Below, piece after piece: positions 11,986 to 24,055 of a DNA stretch of 64,000 nt. Made by a program: the position numbers and the translations under genes. Source of the DNA: Pelobates cultripes. Lineage: Eukaryota; Chordata; Amphibia; Anura; Pelobatidae. Within the stretch, counting starts at the first letter, position 1. Every line of letters begins with the position of its first letter. The notes beneath the pieces were generated by a model. The model was not told where the DNA came from. It made no database searches and saw only the letters and a list, made by a program, of their open reading frames with translations. The stretch spans positions 135,390,391 to 135,454,390 of the forward strand of contig OW240920.1 in NCBI GenBank assembly GCA_933207985.1. Direction: 5' to 3'.

Positions 11986-12172
11986 TACCTTTTGTGCCAT
12001 TTTACCCCACTCCCTCTAGCATGTAAGCTCATTGAGCAGGGCCCTCAACCCCTCTGTTCCTGTGTGTCCAACTTGTCTGGTTACAACTACATGTCTGTTC
12101 GTCCACCCATTGTAAAGCTGCGGAATTTGATGGCGCTCTATAAATATCATCATAATAATAACCTTGTTCTAT
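11986..12172 (+). mobile_element. LINE 3' end / SINE-like tail
   Basis: Nearly the same sequence as 31005-31183: CCACTCCCTCTAGCATGTAA near the start and GCTGCGGAATTTGATGGCGC near the end, then an ATAAT-rich tail. The shared tail TATAAATATCAT is typical of non-LTR 3' ends. Only the 3' part is present. Confidence 0.65.
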
Positions 12173-12174
12173 AG

Positions 12175-12955
12175 TCTTCCATTTTTCACACAGAACACAC
12201 GGGTAGCGGCAGTGACAAAACATCTGGCAATGGCAAAAGTTGCCCAAAGTTAGAAGGCAAGCACACATTGATATGATTTACAGATGTCATGCACTATAAA
12301 GTTGCGCATGTCACATGTGTATGTAGAGTGGCCAACTTGAGAAATCCTCTGAAAACCAATTTTCACTTTAGGCAATATCATCTATGTTCACTGCTAGTGG
12401 CTCAGGAGAAGTTGTGTAGAAGCTGCTACTGGCTTGTTCAGCTGTTTAACTCATCTTATGTGATCAATGAAATGCTGCCCTGGCTGAACTACAGGTCTCA
12501 CAACTCCTGCTGGGCAAGACTTGAGAACACACTCCATAGACCAGAATGTGAGGCTCCTGATTGGTCTATTCACTCCTGCTCCAAAGGGTGCTCTCTGCTG
12601 CCGCCTGTGGATGAGTATTGGCAGCATAAACTTTGAAAGGCGATAGTGTTTTTTTTTTGTATATTTTACGCTCTATCTATGTAATACATACGCATGGGGC
12701 ATTCACTTCCAGTCAAGAAACATCCTTTTCTAGAACAGGTTTTTCCCATTACGATTTAAAAAGACATTAAAAAACTATTTGTAGTAGAGCAATAATGGCA
12801 AGCACAGAGCTGGCATATTAATCAGCCAGGCCTCCAAGCCCTCTGGGTATGAGAGCAGGGAATCTTATTAATGTCACGCAGACATGCGCAGTGCCGTCAC
12901 GGTCAGGTATAGATAATCACTGAATACAATGATTCTCTATTGAAGAACTGTAGGC
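12175..12955. other. Non-coding sequence, no feature seen
   Basis: The 115-codon frame at 12289-12636 has no recognised domain; the CACTCCTGCT-type segments near 12490-12620 suggest an unclassified dispersed repeat. Confidence 0.4.
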
Positions 12956-13175
12956 ACATTGAGGGGAGCACTGTGCATGATGAGCATTGGATTGGCCCAT
13001 CATCCTGGAAGCATATCTCCAGTATCACACAACCCTAGGAGGAGGTTGCGGCAGCGCCGAGGGAGACTCAGTGCTGAATTGAAAGCGAGTTATTCGTTTT
13101 ATTTTATTTTTTTATATCAGGCCTGTAGCATTAGGAATACAGATATGTATTGCTAACGCTACAGTGTTCCTTTAA
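12956..13175. mobile_element. 3' part of a T2-type MITE
   Basis: Ends ACGCTACAGTGTTCCTTTAA at 13175, the right end of the TTAA MITE family. The left end was not found; the boundary given is approximate. Confidence 0.5.
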
Positions 13176-13725
13176 TTAAGGTCTTTCTGACATGGTCAGT
13201 AACTTCACAATTAGCATGTTACAGTGCGCTGCGTTCCGTAAATTAAACAGTTAAAGGGACACAAGTGCTTGTTGTGGCTGCTTAATTTGTTTCCATACCT
13301 CTCCAGCATTTTCCTTGGGCCCATCTCAGCCACGTTGATTTAAGGAGATATTACGAAAGATTAATCTCTCTTCTCTTGTCTCTGCTGTCAAGGACGTCAT
13401 TGAGCCATTCATCATGAAACTAAAAGCTGATGCCTTTCAGAAATACCAGTAGACAAGGAAATTAATATCGGCTGCTCACCATCACGGTTATAAGCCAGAA
13501 GTGTATTTTAAATATCCTATATACTATTTAATTGAAAACCTTTGCATTTGGGTGCTGCAATAAGCCATAATTGCCCCATATCATCCTTTTTCTTAGCAAC
13601 ATCCTTCTCCTATATCCTTTTCATCAGATATGTGCACTCGCAGACTATATGTAGTTCCCATGGTAACAGAGGAGACCACAGAAGACATTTTGTTACAATT
13701 TTGTGTCCATCATCTTGACAAAAGC

Positions 13726-14031
13726 TTAACGGATCACTATAGTATTCGGAATACAAATATCTATTCCTAACGATATAGTGCCCTAATCACCATTACGCTG
13801 ACCAGGCGTCAGGGTTAAAATGGCGAGTTACTTACTTTTTTTCCATCAAAGCACTGGTCTCCGATGTGCTGCTCTGTCTTTTTGTCTGAGATCATCCAAG
13901 GTTATGTCACTATGACAGCCACTAGAGGCAAGTTAACCTTGCAATGAAAACACTGCTGTACCAGTGGGGGCATAGCACCCAGACCACTTCTTTGAGAGGA
14001 AATGGGCTGGGAACCTATAGCGTTCCTTTAA
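13726..14031. mobile_element. T2-type MITE
   Basis: TTAA at both ends, left end TTAACGGATCACTATAGTAT and right end CTATAGCGTTCCTTTAA. Inside are GACAGCCACTAGAGG and CCCAGACCACTTC, segments shared with the elements at 2486-2987 and 59301-59707. About 306 bases, non-coding. Confidence 0.75.
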
Positions 14032-14068
14032 AGTTATTTGTAAAATGCATCACAATGACAAGCAAAGC

Positions 14069-14580
14069 AAGAGTATACTGAGAACGGGCAGCAGCTGAAA
14101 TAGTCTGCCCTTCAGTGGGTCCCCGCTCATATCTTAAGCTGGGTTTAGCTCATCTTGTGCCATTACAGAGAGAACATCTCTGAAACATATCAGACTGGTC
14201 CCACCTGTACAGGCAGTCCAGATCCGAAATACCAGCAAGTTCTCTCTGCACGAGAGACACAGCAACCCCAGACGATCATTTCAGCCTTGTAAGGTATCAT
14301 CAGTGAGGCATAGCTGATATCTCTCTAGGCACCGTGAGCAAGGGGTCCACGTCTGGACTACCCTTTAAACTTGTGGAGAGAAAAAAATAGGGCACAAGAG
14401 AATACGGAGAACGGGCAGCAGCTGAAATAGCCTGCCCTTCGGTGGGTCCCCGCTCAGAACTCAAGCTGGTTTTAGCTCAACTTGTGCCATTACAGAGAGA
14501 ACATATCTAAAACATAGCAGACTGTTCCCACCCATACGGGCAGTCCAGATCTGAAATACCAGCAATTTCCCTCTGATTAC
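14069..14580. repeat. Direct repeat, 327-base spacing, partial second copy
   Basis: The segment starting AGAACGGGCAGCAGCTGAAA at 14081 recurs at 14408, and the two stay alike for about 170 bases (through ACCAGCAA near 14250 and 14577). This is either a tandem pair with an incomplete second unit or two nested copies of one dispersed repeat. Confidence 0.75.
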
Positions 14581-15560
14581 AGCTCTCTTCTGCACCCCTC
14601 TCCTTTCTCCCTCAGCTGGCCGCATACCGGGGGACATTATAGTGGCCAGCTGGACAGATTTTGGTGTACTTCCTGCCTTTGATGCGTGTACACACTGGGG
14701 CTTGCGTACCACTGCTCTGGAATATACTGATTTGTGAATACACCATGCACCATTCTCACTTATCTGATGGTATGTGTCAAATCACCCAAAATACAAATTC
14801 ACAATAAAATGAAAGTAACCTATACTTCAATTTTAAGGGCTGTATCAACCCTAAGAGTAATTGTGAATATTATTAATATGTTGCCCTAAAACTTGCAATT
14901 TTTAAACTTGAATTCAAATAAAAATAACAGTTTTAATAAAAAGTAAAGGTATCAAAAATATCAAATTGTTGCCTAGAATTAATATGTTATACCTCTATAC
15001 CATGGGGTTATAAATTCACACAATCCAAACTAATGGTTTGGGAAGTTGATTGAGAATTTAATCCCACCATCCATCGAGCACTCGATTCCTCCTAAAGTGG
15101 TCAGAGAGTGGCTTTCTGGGAGGATCCACCAGAAAACAGGGCATGGTAGCAAAAAATGTGGTAACCACTCATTAAAACACTCCAGACACATGAAGCACTT
15201 CAGCTTGTGCTTAGAAATCAGTCTGTGTAAAAAAAAAAAAAAGATACATTGTTCTTGCTCTAAATTACATTATAATTGTATAAATTGTTATTAGTAAGTC
15301 ACTTAAAGATTCTCCTTGAACACACTCCCCACTCACACCCCTAAAATTAAAGTTTCCCCCTCTGTCTCTTTCAATTTTTGCAAGGTATGGTACATGACTA
15401 AGTCTGTACCTGCACTTTTTGCATCCATTTGGATCAATCTGGTCAAAAATAAAATTGCCTGGTTATAAAGTAAGAAGTAGCTGTTAATTTTTAGAAAGAG
15501 CAAAGTTTAGTTCATTGGATTACTCACATTTTATTACAGAGAAAGCATGATTATGAGAAT
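14581..15560. other. Non-coding sequence, no feature seen
   Basis: AT-rich with an A run near 15231; nothing recognised. Confidence 0.45.
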
Positions 15561-15589
15561 AACAAACAGATTAGGCTTAGATACGTCAT

Positions 15590-16061
15590 CAAATTTAAAT
15601 GGAAACCAACCAGAACCATTGTGTGGTTCTGCACCATGGACTTTTAGTGATGATATTCATTAAAACATTCAAGGCAGCGTTTCGATTGTATTCTAAGGCC
15701 AGCTCCAAAGACTGCCATTCAGCCGCTAGATGTGCTTCCTGCTGAACTCTGCATTGACCGACATTCAGCATGATGGTGCTGAACATGCCTCTTAGAGATG
15801 ATGATCAGTGTAGCTCATCCATTGCCGCACATCGCACTAGCCCCCAATATTTTCCAATGAGGAAGCATTTGACAGAGTTCATCAGTAATGATAATCTCCG
15901 CCAAGGGAGAAGCGGCGGCCACAGTGAGACCAGAGCATCCAGGCATAAAAAGTAGTAATACTGCATATTTTATTACTTCTATAATTTATTTTTTTGTATG
16001 GCCATTTAAAAATTTGCAATAAAAATATATTAAAGCTGTATTATCAGTGGCATCCCTTTAA
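15590..16061. mobile_element. Probable T2-type MITE, left end unclear
   Basis: Ends GTGGCATCCCTTTAA at 16061, where the next TTAA element begins. The left terminus was not identified. Confidence 0.4.
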
Positions 16062-16478
16062 ATGTTCACTCTACTGTCATCGTCGTCCCCCCCCTCCACA
16101 ATTTTTTTTTTTTTTTTAAATCACTGTTTAGTAGATTATACATTTGTTCCATTGGGGTATATCTAAAAATTGCTAGCCCGCTGTAACAAGCCCTCCACTT
16201 GTAAACCCGCCCAGACTTTCTCCCAATGCAACTGAATGAGAAGTCTTTGCAAGGCAAGTGCTCTGGGCAATTGATGTCTCTTGAGTTTAGTTACACGGAG
16301 CTAACCAAACCAGGAAGTAACAGGAACGGTTGTCCAATTGACAGCCAGGTGGGTGTAACATGGTTTGTTTATAAAAGTGCCAAATTCCTGTACGTTTTGC
16401 AAAATAAAAAAGTAGAGAGGACATATTCTTCACACCTGAAGCTCAAGTGCTTTAGGGTTCTGGAGTGTCTCTGTAAGA
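16058..16478. mobile_element. T2-type MITE abutting the previous one
   Basis: Starts at the TTAA at 16058 and runs to about TGGAGTGTCTCTGTAAG. Shares the GTCTTTGCAAGGCAAGTGCT segment, in the opposite sense, with the element ending at 24055, so the two belong to one subfamily. Confidence 0.55.
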
Positions 16479-16998
16479 GTTCTTTAAGATATCTTCTATG
16501 ATCTGTGGCACAGAGATATCTCTTCCAATAGGCTGTGTGCATTATGTGAATCTATCTGCATACATATTCATGGCCAACTGCCTTGGGAGACTTCTGATCA
16601 GACGTTGTGTTGGCAGAACATACGAAGAGTGCAAATCACATGTTCTGGCAGCTTTCAAAAACCAAAATGTCATATAAAAGGAAAATGGCCATTAAAAATA
16701 ACATTTTAGAAATATAATCTAAACCTGTTATGTTAAGGATCTTATTTAAGTGAAAACAAAGAAATGAATCACTATATGATATAATAAAAAGTGAAAGTGA
16801 TACTCTTATTTGAGTAACTTTAAAAGAAACAAAATTTAAAAAAACAATATATATATATTATTTTTTATTATACATCCAATCCACCATTAGAGAGGAACAG
16901 TCAGGAGGAGCAATTACATATTGCTTAGTGATAATTAAAAAAAGTAGAAACACGTTGTTTGTTTGTTTTTTAAATTCTCATTTAAAATTAATACCCTG

Positions 16999-17116
16999 CT
17001 CAATACCTCCGAAGTGTCCCAGTTTAGGAGAGGCAGTCCCTATTTTAGGCCCATATACTTCTATTCCCCTTTTCTATCCTAATGTCCCTCATTTCTAGGA
17101 GCTCCATATTGTTGGT
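16999..17116. repeat. Flank of the 48-bp array, dispersed CCTCC-element
   Basis: ACCTCCGAAGTGTCCCAG begins a dispersed repeat also seen at 49607, 50278, 53280 and 63893. The stretch TTTCTAGGAGCTCC just before the array is repeated, inverted, next to the array at 55321-55979. Confidence 0.6.
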
Positions 17117-17611
17117 GTGTCTGAGTGTATAACAGAGCTCCACAGCAATAATACTCCCAGTAATGTGTCTGAGTGTATAACAGAGCTCCACAGCAATAAT
17201 ACTCCCAGTAATGTGTCTGAGTGTATAACAGAGCTCCACAGCAATAATACTCCCAGTAATGTGTCTGAGTGTATAACAGAGCTCCACAGCAATAATACTC
17301 CCAGTAATGTGTCTGAGTGTATAACAGAGCTCCACAGCAATAATACTCCCAGTAATGTGTCTGAGTGTATAACAGAGCTCCACAGCAATAATACTCCCAG
17401 TAATGTGTCTGAGTGTATAACAGAGCTCCACAGTAATAATACTCCCAGTAATGTGTCTGAGTGTATAACAGAGCTCCACAGCATAATACTCCCAGTAATG
17501 TGTCTGAGTGTATAACAGAGCTCCACAGCAATAATACTCCCAGTAATGTGTCTGAGTGTATAACAGAGCTGCACAGCAATAATACTCCCAGTAATGTGTC
17601 GGAGTGTATAA
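17117..17611. repeat. 48-bp minisatellite, array 1
   Basis: About 10.3 tandem copies of a 48-base unit starting GTGTCTGAGTGTATAACAGA. Copies are nearly identical; one is 47 bases (a single base lost near 17482). Because 48 is a multiple of three, open frames run through the array on both strands (for example SECITELHSNNTPSNV repeated); these are artefacts, not proteins. Confidence 0.97.
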
Positions 17612-17914
17612 GAAGAGGCATAAAGGGATTTGGGCCTAAATAGGGACACTTAAGAGGTATGATATAGCGTTCGAATACATGTCCCCTCCCCCCCCCTTCC
17701 CTGTGTAATAAGAAAGCACCTTTACTCCTCTTTCTTTCCTCCTGCTGGCACACCTGGCTGAGATCATGAATATTGATATCAGCCATTGAATGCTTCACCA
17801 TGGAGAAGCTTCGAGTGGCTAATGAGCATGTGCAGAAAATAACCACCCTGCACCAATACAATGCTCCATGAGTGCAGCCTTTTCCTGCATAGCTGAGACT
17901 GACTCCGTTATTCA

Positions 17915-18083
17915 GCACAAGCGCCTCTAGCGGCTGCCAGGAGGTGAGCCATTACAGGTGTGTTTAACCCTGCAATCAAAGGATTTTATTTTACAAAACA
18001 TCAATGTTTTACTCTGAGGGTTTAAAACTACAAAGCCACGTAATTGAGATAAAGTGGTCTGAGTGCCATTAATGTCCCTTTAA
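17915..18083. mobile_element. 3' part of a T2-type MITE
   Basis: Contains GCGCCTCTAGCGGCTGCC and ends TGTCCCTTTAA at 18083; the left half is missing or too diverged. Confidence 0.5.
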
Positions 18084-18985
18084 AGAAACGGTCAAACAAA
18101 AAGCAAGAGGTAGAAACAGGTTTAAATCTATTACTTAAAAGAGAACGATTTTGGGGATTGAAGTATTTTTCATCTATGAAGTTGAAATTCTGCTTTAAAA
18201 ATTGCATATCACCACTATCACCATCTCTAAAAAAAGACATTTCATCCTGCACTTAAGGAGATCAATATTTTCTGCCATCTTTTTCAAATATAAAATGTCA
18301 GAAGACAAATACGCGTTAGGAAGCGCAAAAGGACAAAATTACAGGAGCAAAGTTAAATGAAAAAATAGATTTAAAAAATTATATACATCTCAAAGCATGT
18401 TTTTTTAAACTTTTGTACATTACAATAAAAATGGAACCTGTTAAAGGCGGTGCCCTTTTTAGGGTTAAAGTGGGAGCACAAATGGATAAGAAATGAATAA
18501 GCAGGTTACTGTTACAGCATGAAACGGAAATACATTTCTGTTTTTTTTTATTATATACTTTTTAAATAGTCGTTCTACCAGTCTGCAATCATGGTACATT
18601 CTAGTTGGAATGTTCAAAGGTCCGTCGAGTTTGAAAGACTTGCTAAATGTCAGGCACAGAGTTCTAAAGCGGCTGTAACTACTTTGAACATATACGCGGA
18701 GCTGAGGAAGCTGTGCTCGAATTCCATCGCTATTTTATTGAAGTACACAGAGCTGAGCAGTCGAATGTCAGCAACACAACAACTATTCTCCTACTATATC
18801 TAAATGTGAAAGAATGTTGGAGACTTTAATAATTTGATCCCAAAAGGGTAGTTTCAAACTTTCGGTAAATGCCATGCCAGCACACACACACACAAAAAAA
18901 ATCTCATTTATTTTTTAAATTAGCAATGCATCTATTCCTTGAAAACAACAACAAAAAAGGTTTTCCTGTGTAACAATCATGGATT
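18084..18985. other. Non-coding sequence, no feature seen
   Basis: AT-rich; no recognised gene or element. Confidence 0.45.
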
Positions 18986-19499
18986 TTAAAAAACACTACA
19001 GGCACCATAACAACTTCACTGCGAACCCTGGCGCTGACTAACCTTCACGAACAGTTTAACCCCAAAGAGACTCTTTATGATGCCAGATTGCTGTGCCCCC
19101 TCCAACATGCTTTACTCAAAAGCTTAAAAATGCAAGCTTAGGGACCGCGTTGGCTTAGAGCGGTCAGCTTACACTCTCAGCGGCTTTCCATTTATAACTA
19201 CAGATTGAAAAAAATATGAACGTTTCTCAAGCAGTTTTGTGAATGGAGAGCCACTAACCGGCTGAAATCGTCAGCTGACCGCTCTAAGCCAATTAGCTGC
19301 GCCCCTGGCCATGGCTGTCTTACGTTTCGTTTTGAAGTTTTTCAGAAAGTGGGTGTTGGAACAGGCACAACGACGTAGTGCTGGAGAAGAGGCTTGGGGG
19401 GTTAACCTGTTGTGATCGGTTTAAACCCTAAAGGTAAGTCAACACCAGTGACCTCCTGGCACCATAACAACTTAATTTCAATGAAGGTGTCCCCCTTAA
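18986..19499. mobile_element. TTAA-type MITE with long hairpin
   Basis: TTAA at both ends; GGCACCATAACAACTT occurs near the left end and inverted sense partner AAGTTGTTATGGTGCC near the right end (read on the other strand). A perfect 20-base inverted pair, 19150-19169 with 19273-19292, forms the central stem. Confidence 0.7.
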
Positions 19500-22322
19500 G
19501 TTCTTAAAAAATATCAACTAAAACTCATCAACATCTCCCCCTGCTAAATACAGAAATAATCTTCATGTAATTTTCTATTGAATATTATCAGGCTGTGTCA
19601 GCAGATTATAGACTATGACAGTCCAAGTGTTACCCCTAGTCATATTATTATTATTATTGTAACACTATCCTCCAGGTGAGTGCCTTCTCTGTGCCCCAAA
19701 CCCAAGGTTTCCTTTAGTACCGGGAAATATATCCATACATAGGAGGATACAGCAGCTCCAATGGGTCCTAGCAGACATAGCGCCTCTTACAGATACGTTA
19801 TAACCTGTTACAGGGACATTAAACCTTTAGCCCTCTCAGATTTAGTGTCTGCTTTCCTGACTCCTCTGTCTTCATCAGCATTCTGCCTCATCTCCTTTAA
19901 AGGGACATTCCAAGCACCATAACCACTGCAGTTCATGGAATGCTTATATTGCAGGAATGCTATGGGTGAGGCCTCTCATTTCACCTTATAGCGGTGTCCT
20001 GTGATTTGTATCTTACAGTTATTTCATTATTACTATTGTATCCGTTATTATCGCATTGCTGGCTCCACCGCTGGAGAATTGTGGGTTAGTGGTCACTCTT
20101 GGATATTACTTGATATGCTTTTACCTTGTAAGAGAACGGAGTCTATTTTAAGTGTAAATTAACTTTCTGGGTCTTGGGGTGAATGGGCAGAATTTATGGG
20201 TCTCAGGGGGTGAATGGGTCGAATTTTAGGGGTAGACGATCAGGTTGACAGATTTCATTCCAACCAATTTCATCACATGGTAATATCACTCTAATAGCGT
20301 CACACTGGGGAAGTGTATACACTGGTATATATCTTTATTATCAGTTTGAAAGGTCAGATTCTTTAAACTATCAGAGTTAAAAGGCAGATTTTCTGGCTCA
20401 TAGTTTAGAGAGAACACATTCACATCATTCACTTTCTGGCTGATAATAGATCACAGCGTGTCCCATTTTGAATCACATTTCTCTAAGGAGAGCCAGGCAC
20501 TATACATACTATGTAGGTGACCAAGTAATATTTACTTAGAAATATAGAGCATGAAAAAAAGATGTATCCCTGTTCTCATTTTCTCTTTTATATTCACACG
20601 GTTTATGTATAATATATGCTACGTGCATGCATTATGTGTCCTATTATATATGCACATATATACACATTTTCACATCAAGGCTCATAAGGAGATGAGTTGC
20701 TGAACATTCTTTGCTGGACACAGGTCGCGGATCACCACGCCACCAGCTCATGGTTTCATTCCCAGAAATTAATTAGACTGCAGAAATATGTTACATTCCA
20801 GACCGCTAAACCTGGCAGCGTTGTGAACCAAATGAACATTCAGAGCCGTCTGCCAGCTCGCATGGAACGCCAGTTATACAATCCACAAATAATTCCAGCT
20901 CTGGCCTTGCCAAAAAACTATGTCAAAACAGGGGTGTGGGCAAAACGCATAGGACGTGGGGAAGCTGGTAATTAAAACGTAGATGTTTGTATACAGCTTG
21001 GGTTTATGTATGATCGTTAATGCTAGTCTGACCTGACATCTATCGTCATATCAGATTTCAACAGTAAAACGCCTAGGCAACACTTTGACCGATTTACAGG
21101 GTTTCAAATGATTTTAATTGAATTAAAGGGACACACACCAGATCCTCTTAACCTATTATAGTATATATAAGAGAAACTAAAAAAATAACAAAAGAAACAC
21201 AAATCTGGCAATGTTTTTTTTTTCCCCAGCTAAACAAATTGCCATGTTTTCCTTGCAATGCTTAATTAGGCTGGTGCTGCTACAAAATGAATAAAAATAA
21301 GAATGATTGCAAAACATAAATAAGATTCTCAAGCTGGCTGCGCTGCTTTGATAGTGTTATCTTTCATGCCTTAGTCACATCCGGAAAATATAAGCCAGGA
21401 ATCCAGCTTCGCTAACACTGCGCATTGGTACGTTGACACCTTTGGATTCTCTTCCTTGTTTTTGAAATTCTGCAAAGACCTCACCTGTATGTTCAAAAAA
21501 GTAGCGTGGAATGGACAATGAACAACTGTTGGCTTTATTCATAAACCATCAGTGACATTACAATTTACAAAGCCATAGCTACCTAGCACCGGCCAAGGAG
21601 TTACCATAGCAACCACAGCACATGCGCGGAGAGCAGGACGACTGCCTGTAGAAGGTCTTTTCTGCTCTCCCTTGTCAATCAATTCTTTGATACAGAGTCT
21701 ATGCCGAATAATTGACTGACAGGTGGGAGAATTACCTGTTGTTACATGGGTTTTTCTTCCAATCTAACATTTGCTAGCAAGTCTGCAAACATATAGACAT
21801 AATTGTATGCTCTTTGAGAAGAGCACAAGCTGTACCAGGGATGATTAAGGCTTTTAGGCTAAAATGTCATTGTTTTGATGGAGTGTGAATAACACACTAA
21901 CAGGACTATTTATCCCAGCCCTGTTGTCGAGTCGTATAACAGACTCAAGATACCCCACCAAGTTGAACGATTCATCAAGACAGAAAATAACTTTTGCCCC
22001 AAGTGCGTCTCGTCCTACTTAACGTCAACCCTCCAAATAAACCAGCTTTCACCCAATTAATCTCCAGAGAACGGGTTAGTCCTCCGATGCAATAAAACTA
22101 TAATCATTTTTCTAAGTCATTCATCTATACTGTAGTTTCAATGCTGATCTCTTAGGAGCTAGCATTAATTGGACAATTACAAAAGAAATCGAACAAATGC
22201 AACACGATCTGTTATTTTTTGACTGTAGTTCTAATCCACATTCCTGGTAAAATATAACGGGTCTTTAATTTAATGGAACATAATTCATTGCCGTAAGTCA
22301 CAATGATGATTTGGGTTCTTAC
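19500..22322. other. Non-coding sequence beside the C2 exon
   Basis: Holds short MITE ends at 19897 and 21123 (TTAAAGGGACA) and a repeat-free, possibly conserved stretch at about 20690-20975. No gene recognised. Confidence 0.45.
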
Positions 22323-22877
22323 CTTTGCTTTCCCAGTGCTTTGCAAAATGTGGACCAGCGCAGACGCCATCTCTTCTTTATTCTTGACGCTAAGAACCCC
22401 TTCAAGCGTTGAACACAGCACCATGTAGTTATTAGTAATATACTCTGCAAATTCTTTGTACATCTCCATGGGAAGGATGCTAATACTCTGATAGCGTGTT
22501 TTAATGCGGATCATGGGGCCAGAAGATTTGCCTTTGCTGGGGTTCGGAGAGACGATGGGGTACCATTTCTCTACAAACTGCCTCCCTGTCACTGCTCCAA
22601 TGGGGATATTCACCAGTCCCACGTAATTGTTTTTATCTTTTTTCTTCTTTTTGTCCGTTTCCTTGTATAGGTGGACAGTGATGCTCTTTAGTGTTGGGAG
22701 GTTGTTAAACTCAAAGTGCTCCCCCCAAAATACATTGTCAGTTTTCAGTTTGCAGGTAGTTCGTGCATAAAGTACATCATCTAAACATAATTCACACAGG
22801 TATTTCTTCTTAGCTGGGAGGTCTTTTGCTTCAATAATCCATAGCTTGAGTAAGTTCTCCACTCGTCTGCTGTTGTC
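22323..22877 (-). CDS. dab2ip: dab2ip internal exon, C2 domain and start of RasGAP region
   Basis: A 555-base exon (185 codons, phase 0 at both ends) on the minus strand, from acceptor TTTCCACAG to donor GTAAGA. The product starts [20 protein letters not shown]. Residues about 6-130 form the C2 domain: [14 protein letters not shown] at 28-41, [10 protein letters not shown] at 48-57, then a lysine run after ETD at 73-80 and GLVNIP at 87-92. In this family the C2 domain supports membrane association and GAP activity and usually lacks the calcium-binding aspartate pattern. Residues 135-151 ([17 protein letters not shown]) and 168-185 ([18 protein letters not shown]) begin the helical GAP region; the catalytic GAP exons would follow below 22323 but were not recognised. 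[20 protein letters not shown] and the preceding PH exons favour DAB2IP over RASAL2 or SYNGAP1. The frame is intact. Confidence 0.94.
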
Positions 22878-22937
22878 CTGTGGAAATTAAAAACAATAAT
22901 GTAAAAAAAAAATAACATTAAAAGGTAGACAACAAAA

Positions 22938-23450
22938 TGAAATTATGCAATGGTTTGCTGGCATTAAATCCTACGGCCAATATAAACCATTGTGTGGAAA
23001 GCTAGTCACAAACAGGACTATACATAGGACACAAGGTTATGCATTTAGACTGGAAGAAAAGAGATTTAGTCTAAGGCAAAGGAAAGGTTTTTTTTACCGA
23101 AAAAAAAAATATATAAGGATGTGGAATTCTCTGCCTACAAAAATGGTTTTACAAGAGTCTGTACAGATATTTAAACAGCAACTAAATGCATACTTGAAAA
23201 TACATAATTTTCAATGATATTTTTCAGCTATAGGGCAATAGCTGCTTGATCCAAGGATAAATCTGACTGCAATTCTGTGGTCAAGTGGGATTTTTTTCTT
23301 AGTTTGATGCAAAATTGGAAGTGCTTAAAACAGTTTTTTGGGGTTTTTTTGCCTTCTTGTGGGTCAACAGCAAAAAACTGATGTGAGGAGGCTGAACTTG
23401 ATAGACACATGTCTCTTTTCAACTTATGTAACTATGATACCACATTGGCA
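22938..23450 (+). mobile_element. LINE-derived fragment with coding remnant
   Basis: The plus strand encodes a remnant GYAFRLEEKRFSLRQRKGFF, then RMWNSLPTKMVLQESVQIFK, resembling the C-terminal tail of non-LTR reverse transcriptases (the WNSLP...FK pattern). It is followed by a 3' region that ends with TTTTCAACTTATGTAACTAT, a tail found on many frog dispersed repeats. Sits within the dab2ip intron, opposite strand to the gene. Confidence 0.6.
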
Positions 23451-23559
23451 GGAAAACTAAATACACCTGCCCAAAGCTCAGAAAAAAAGCTACAATAAAT
23501 ACAAAAATGTTTTAAACAAAGATATCCTTCATTGGAGCTTCAGTGACACCACCTGGAGG

Positions 23560-24055
23560 AAAAAAAATCATTTGACATAATGGAACCCTTTGAGACCGAT
23601 TTAGTTTGCTGAAGTGCTAAGTGTGTGAAGAGTGTGTCCTCTTTTTCCAATTTACAAAAAGTGCAGATTTGAATAGAAATTGGCACTTATATAGATTAAC
23701 CTAGTTACGCCCACCCAAGCTGTGAATCAGACAACTGCTCCTCTTACTTCCTTGTTTGATTAGCTCAGTGGAGCTAAACTTTAAGAGGCAGAAATTCAGA
23801 GCACCTGCCTTGCAAAGACTTGAAGATTGAGCTGCACTGAAAAGTCCGTGATTGGACAGCCACAGAAAGCCTGGGCGGAGTTAGAAGGGGAGGGCTTGCA
23901 AACGCTGCAGACAAGAGAACTGCAGGTTTTGCAAACTGCTTTTAGATATAACTACAAGGAGAAAATGAATATATAAATGCATGCAAGTCTTAATTTTGAG
24001 TAATTACTTCTAAACAGTGTTTTTTTTGTTATTGGGCAGTGGAGTGTCCTTTTAA
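23560..24055. mobile_element. T2-type MITE, left end uncertain
   Basis: Right end GTGGAGTGTCCTTTTAA at 24055. The internal CCTTGCAAAGACTTGAAG segment matches the element at 16058-16478 in reverse. Confidence 0.55.

Larger units (their letters stand above)
1..22322 (-). other. Probable large 3'-side dab2ip intron
   Basis: The exon ending at 22323 has a good donor and must be followed by the exons for the catalytic GAP domain. No GAP motif was recognised on the minus strand below 22323. Short exons (about 100-200 bases) could have been missed by eye. Confidence 0.5.

Noticed and set aside
17117..17611. Possible CRISPR-like array
   Set aside because: Units are contiguous with no unique spacers, and the genome is vertebrate.
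17045..17918. Long frames of 132-279 codons on both strands
   Set aside because: They read through a 48-base tandem repeat; a unit divisible by three with no stop gives open frames in many phases. No non-repetitive coding segment.
22212..22322. Continuation of the C2 reading frame past 22323 ([14 protein letters not shown])
   Set aside because: It starts exactly at a GTAAGA donor and has no similarity to the GAP region expected next; it is intron read-through.
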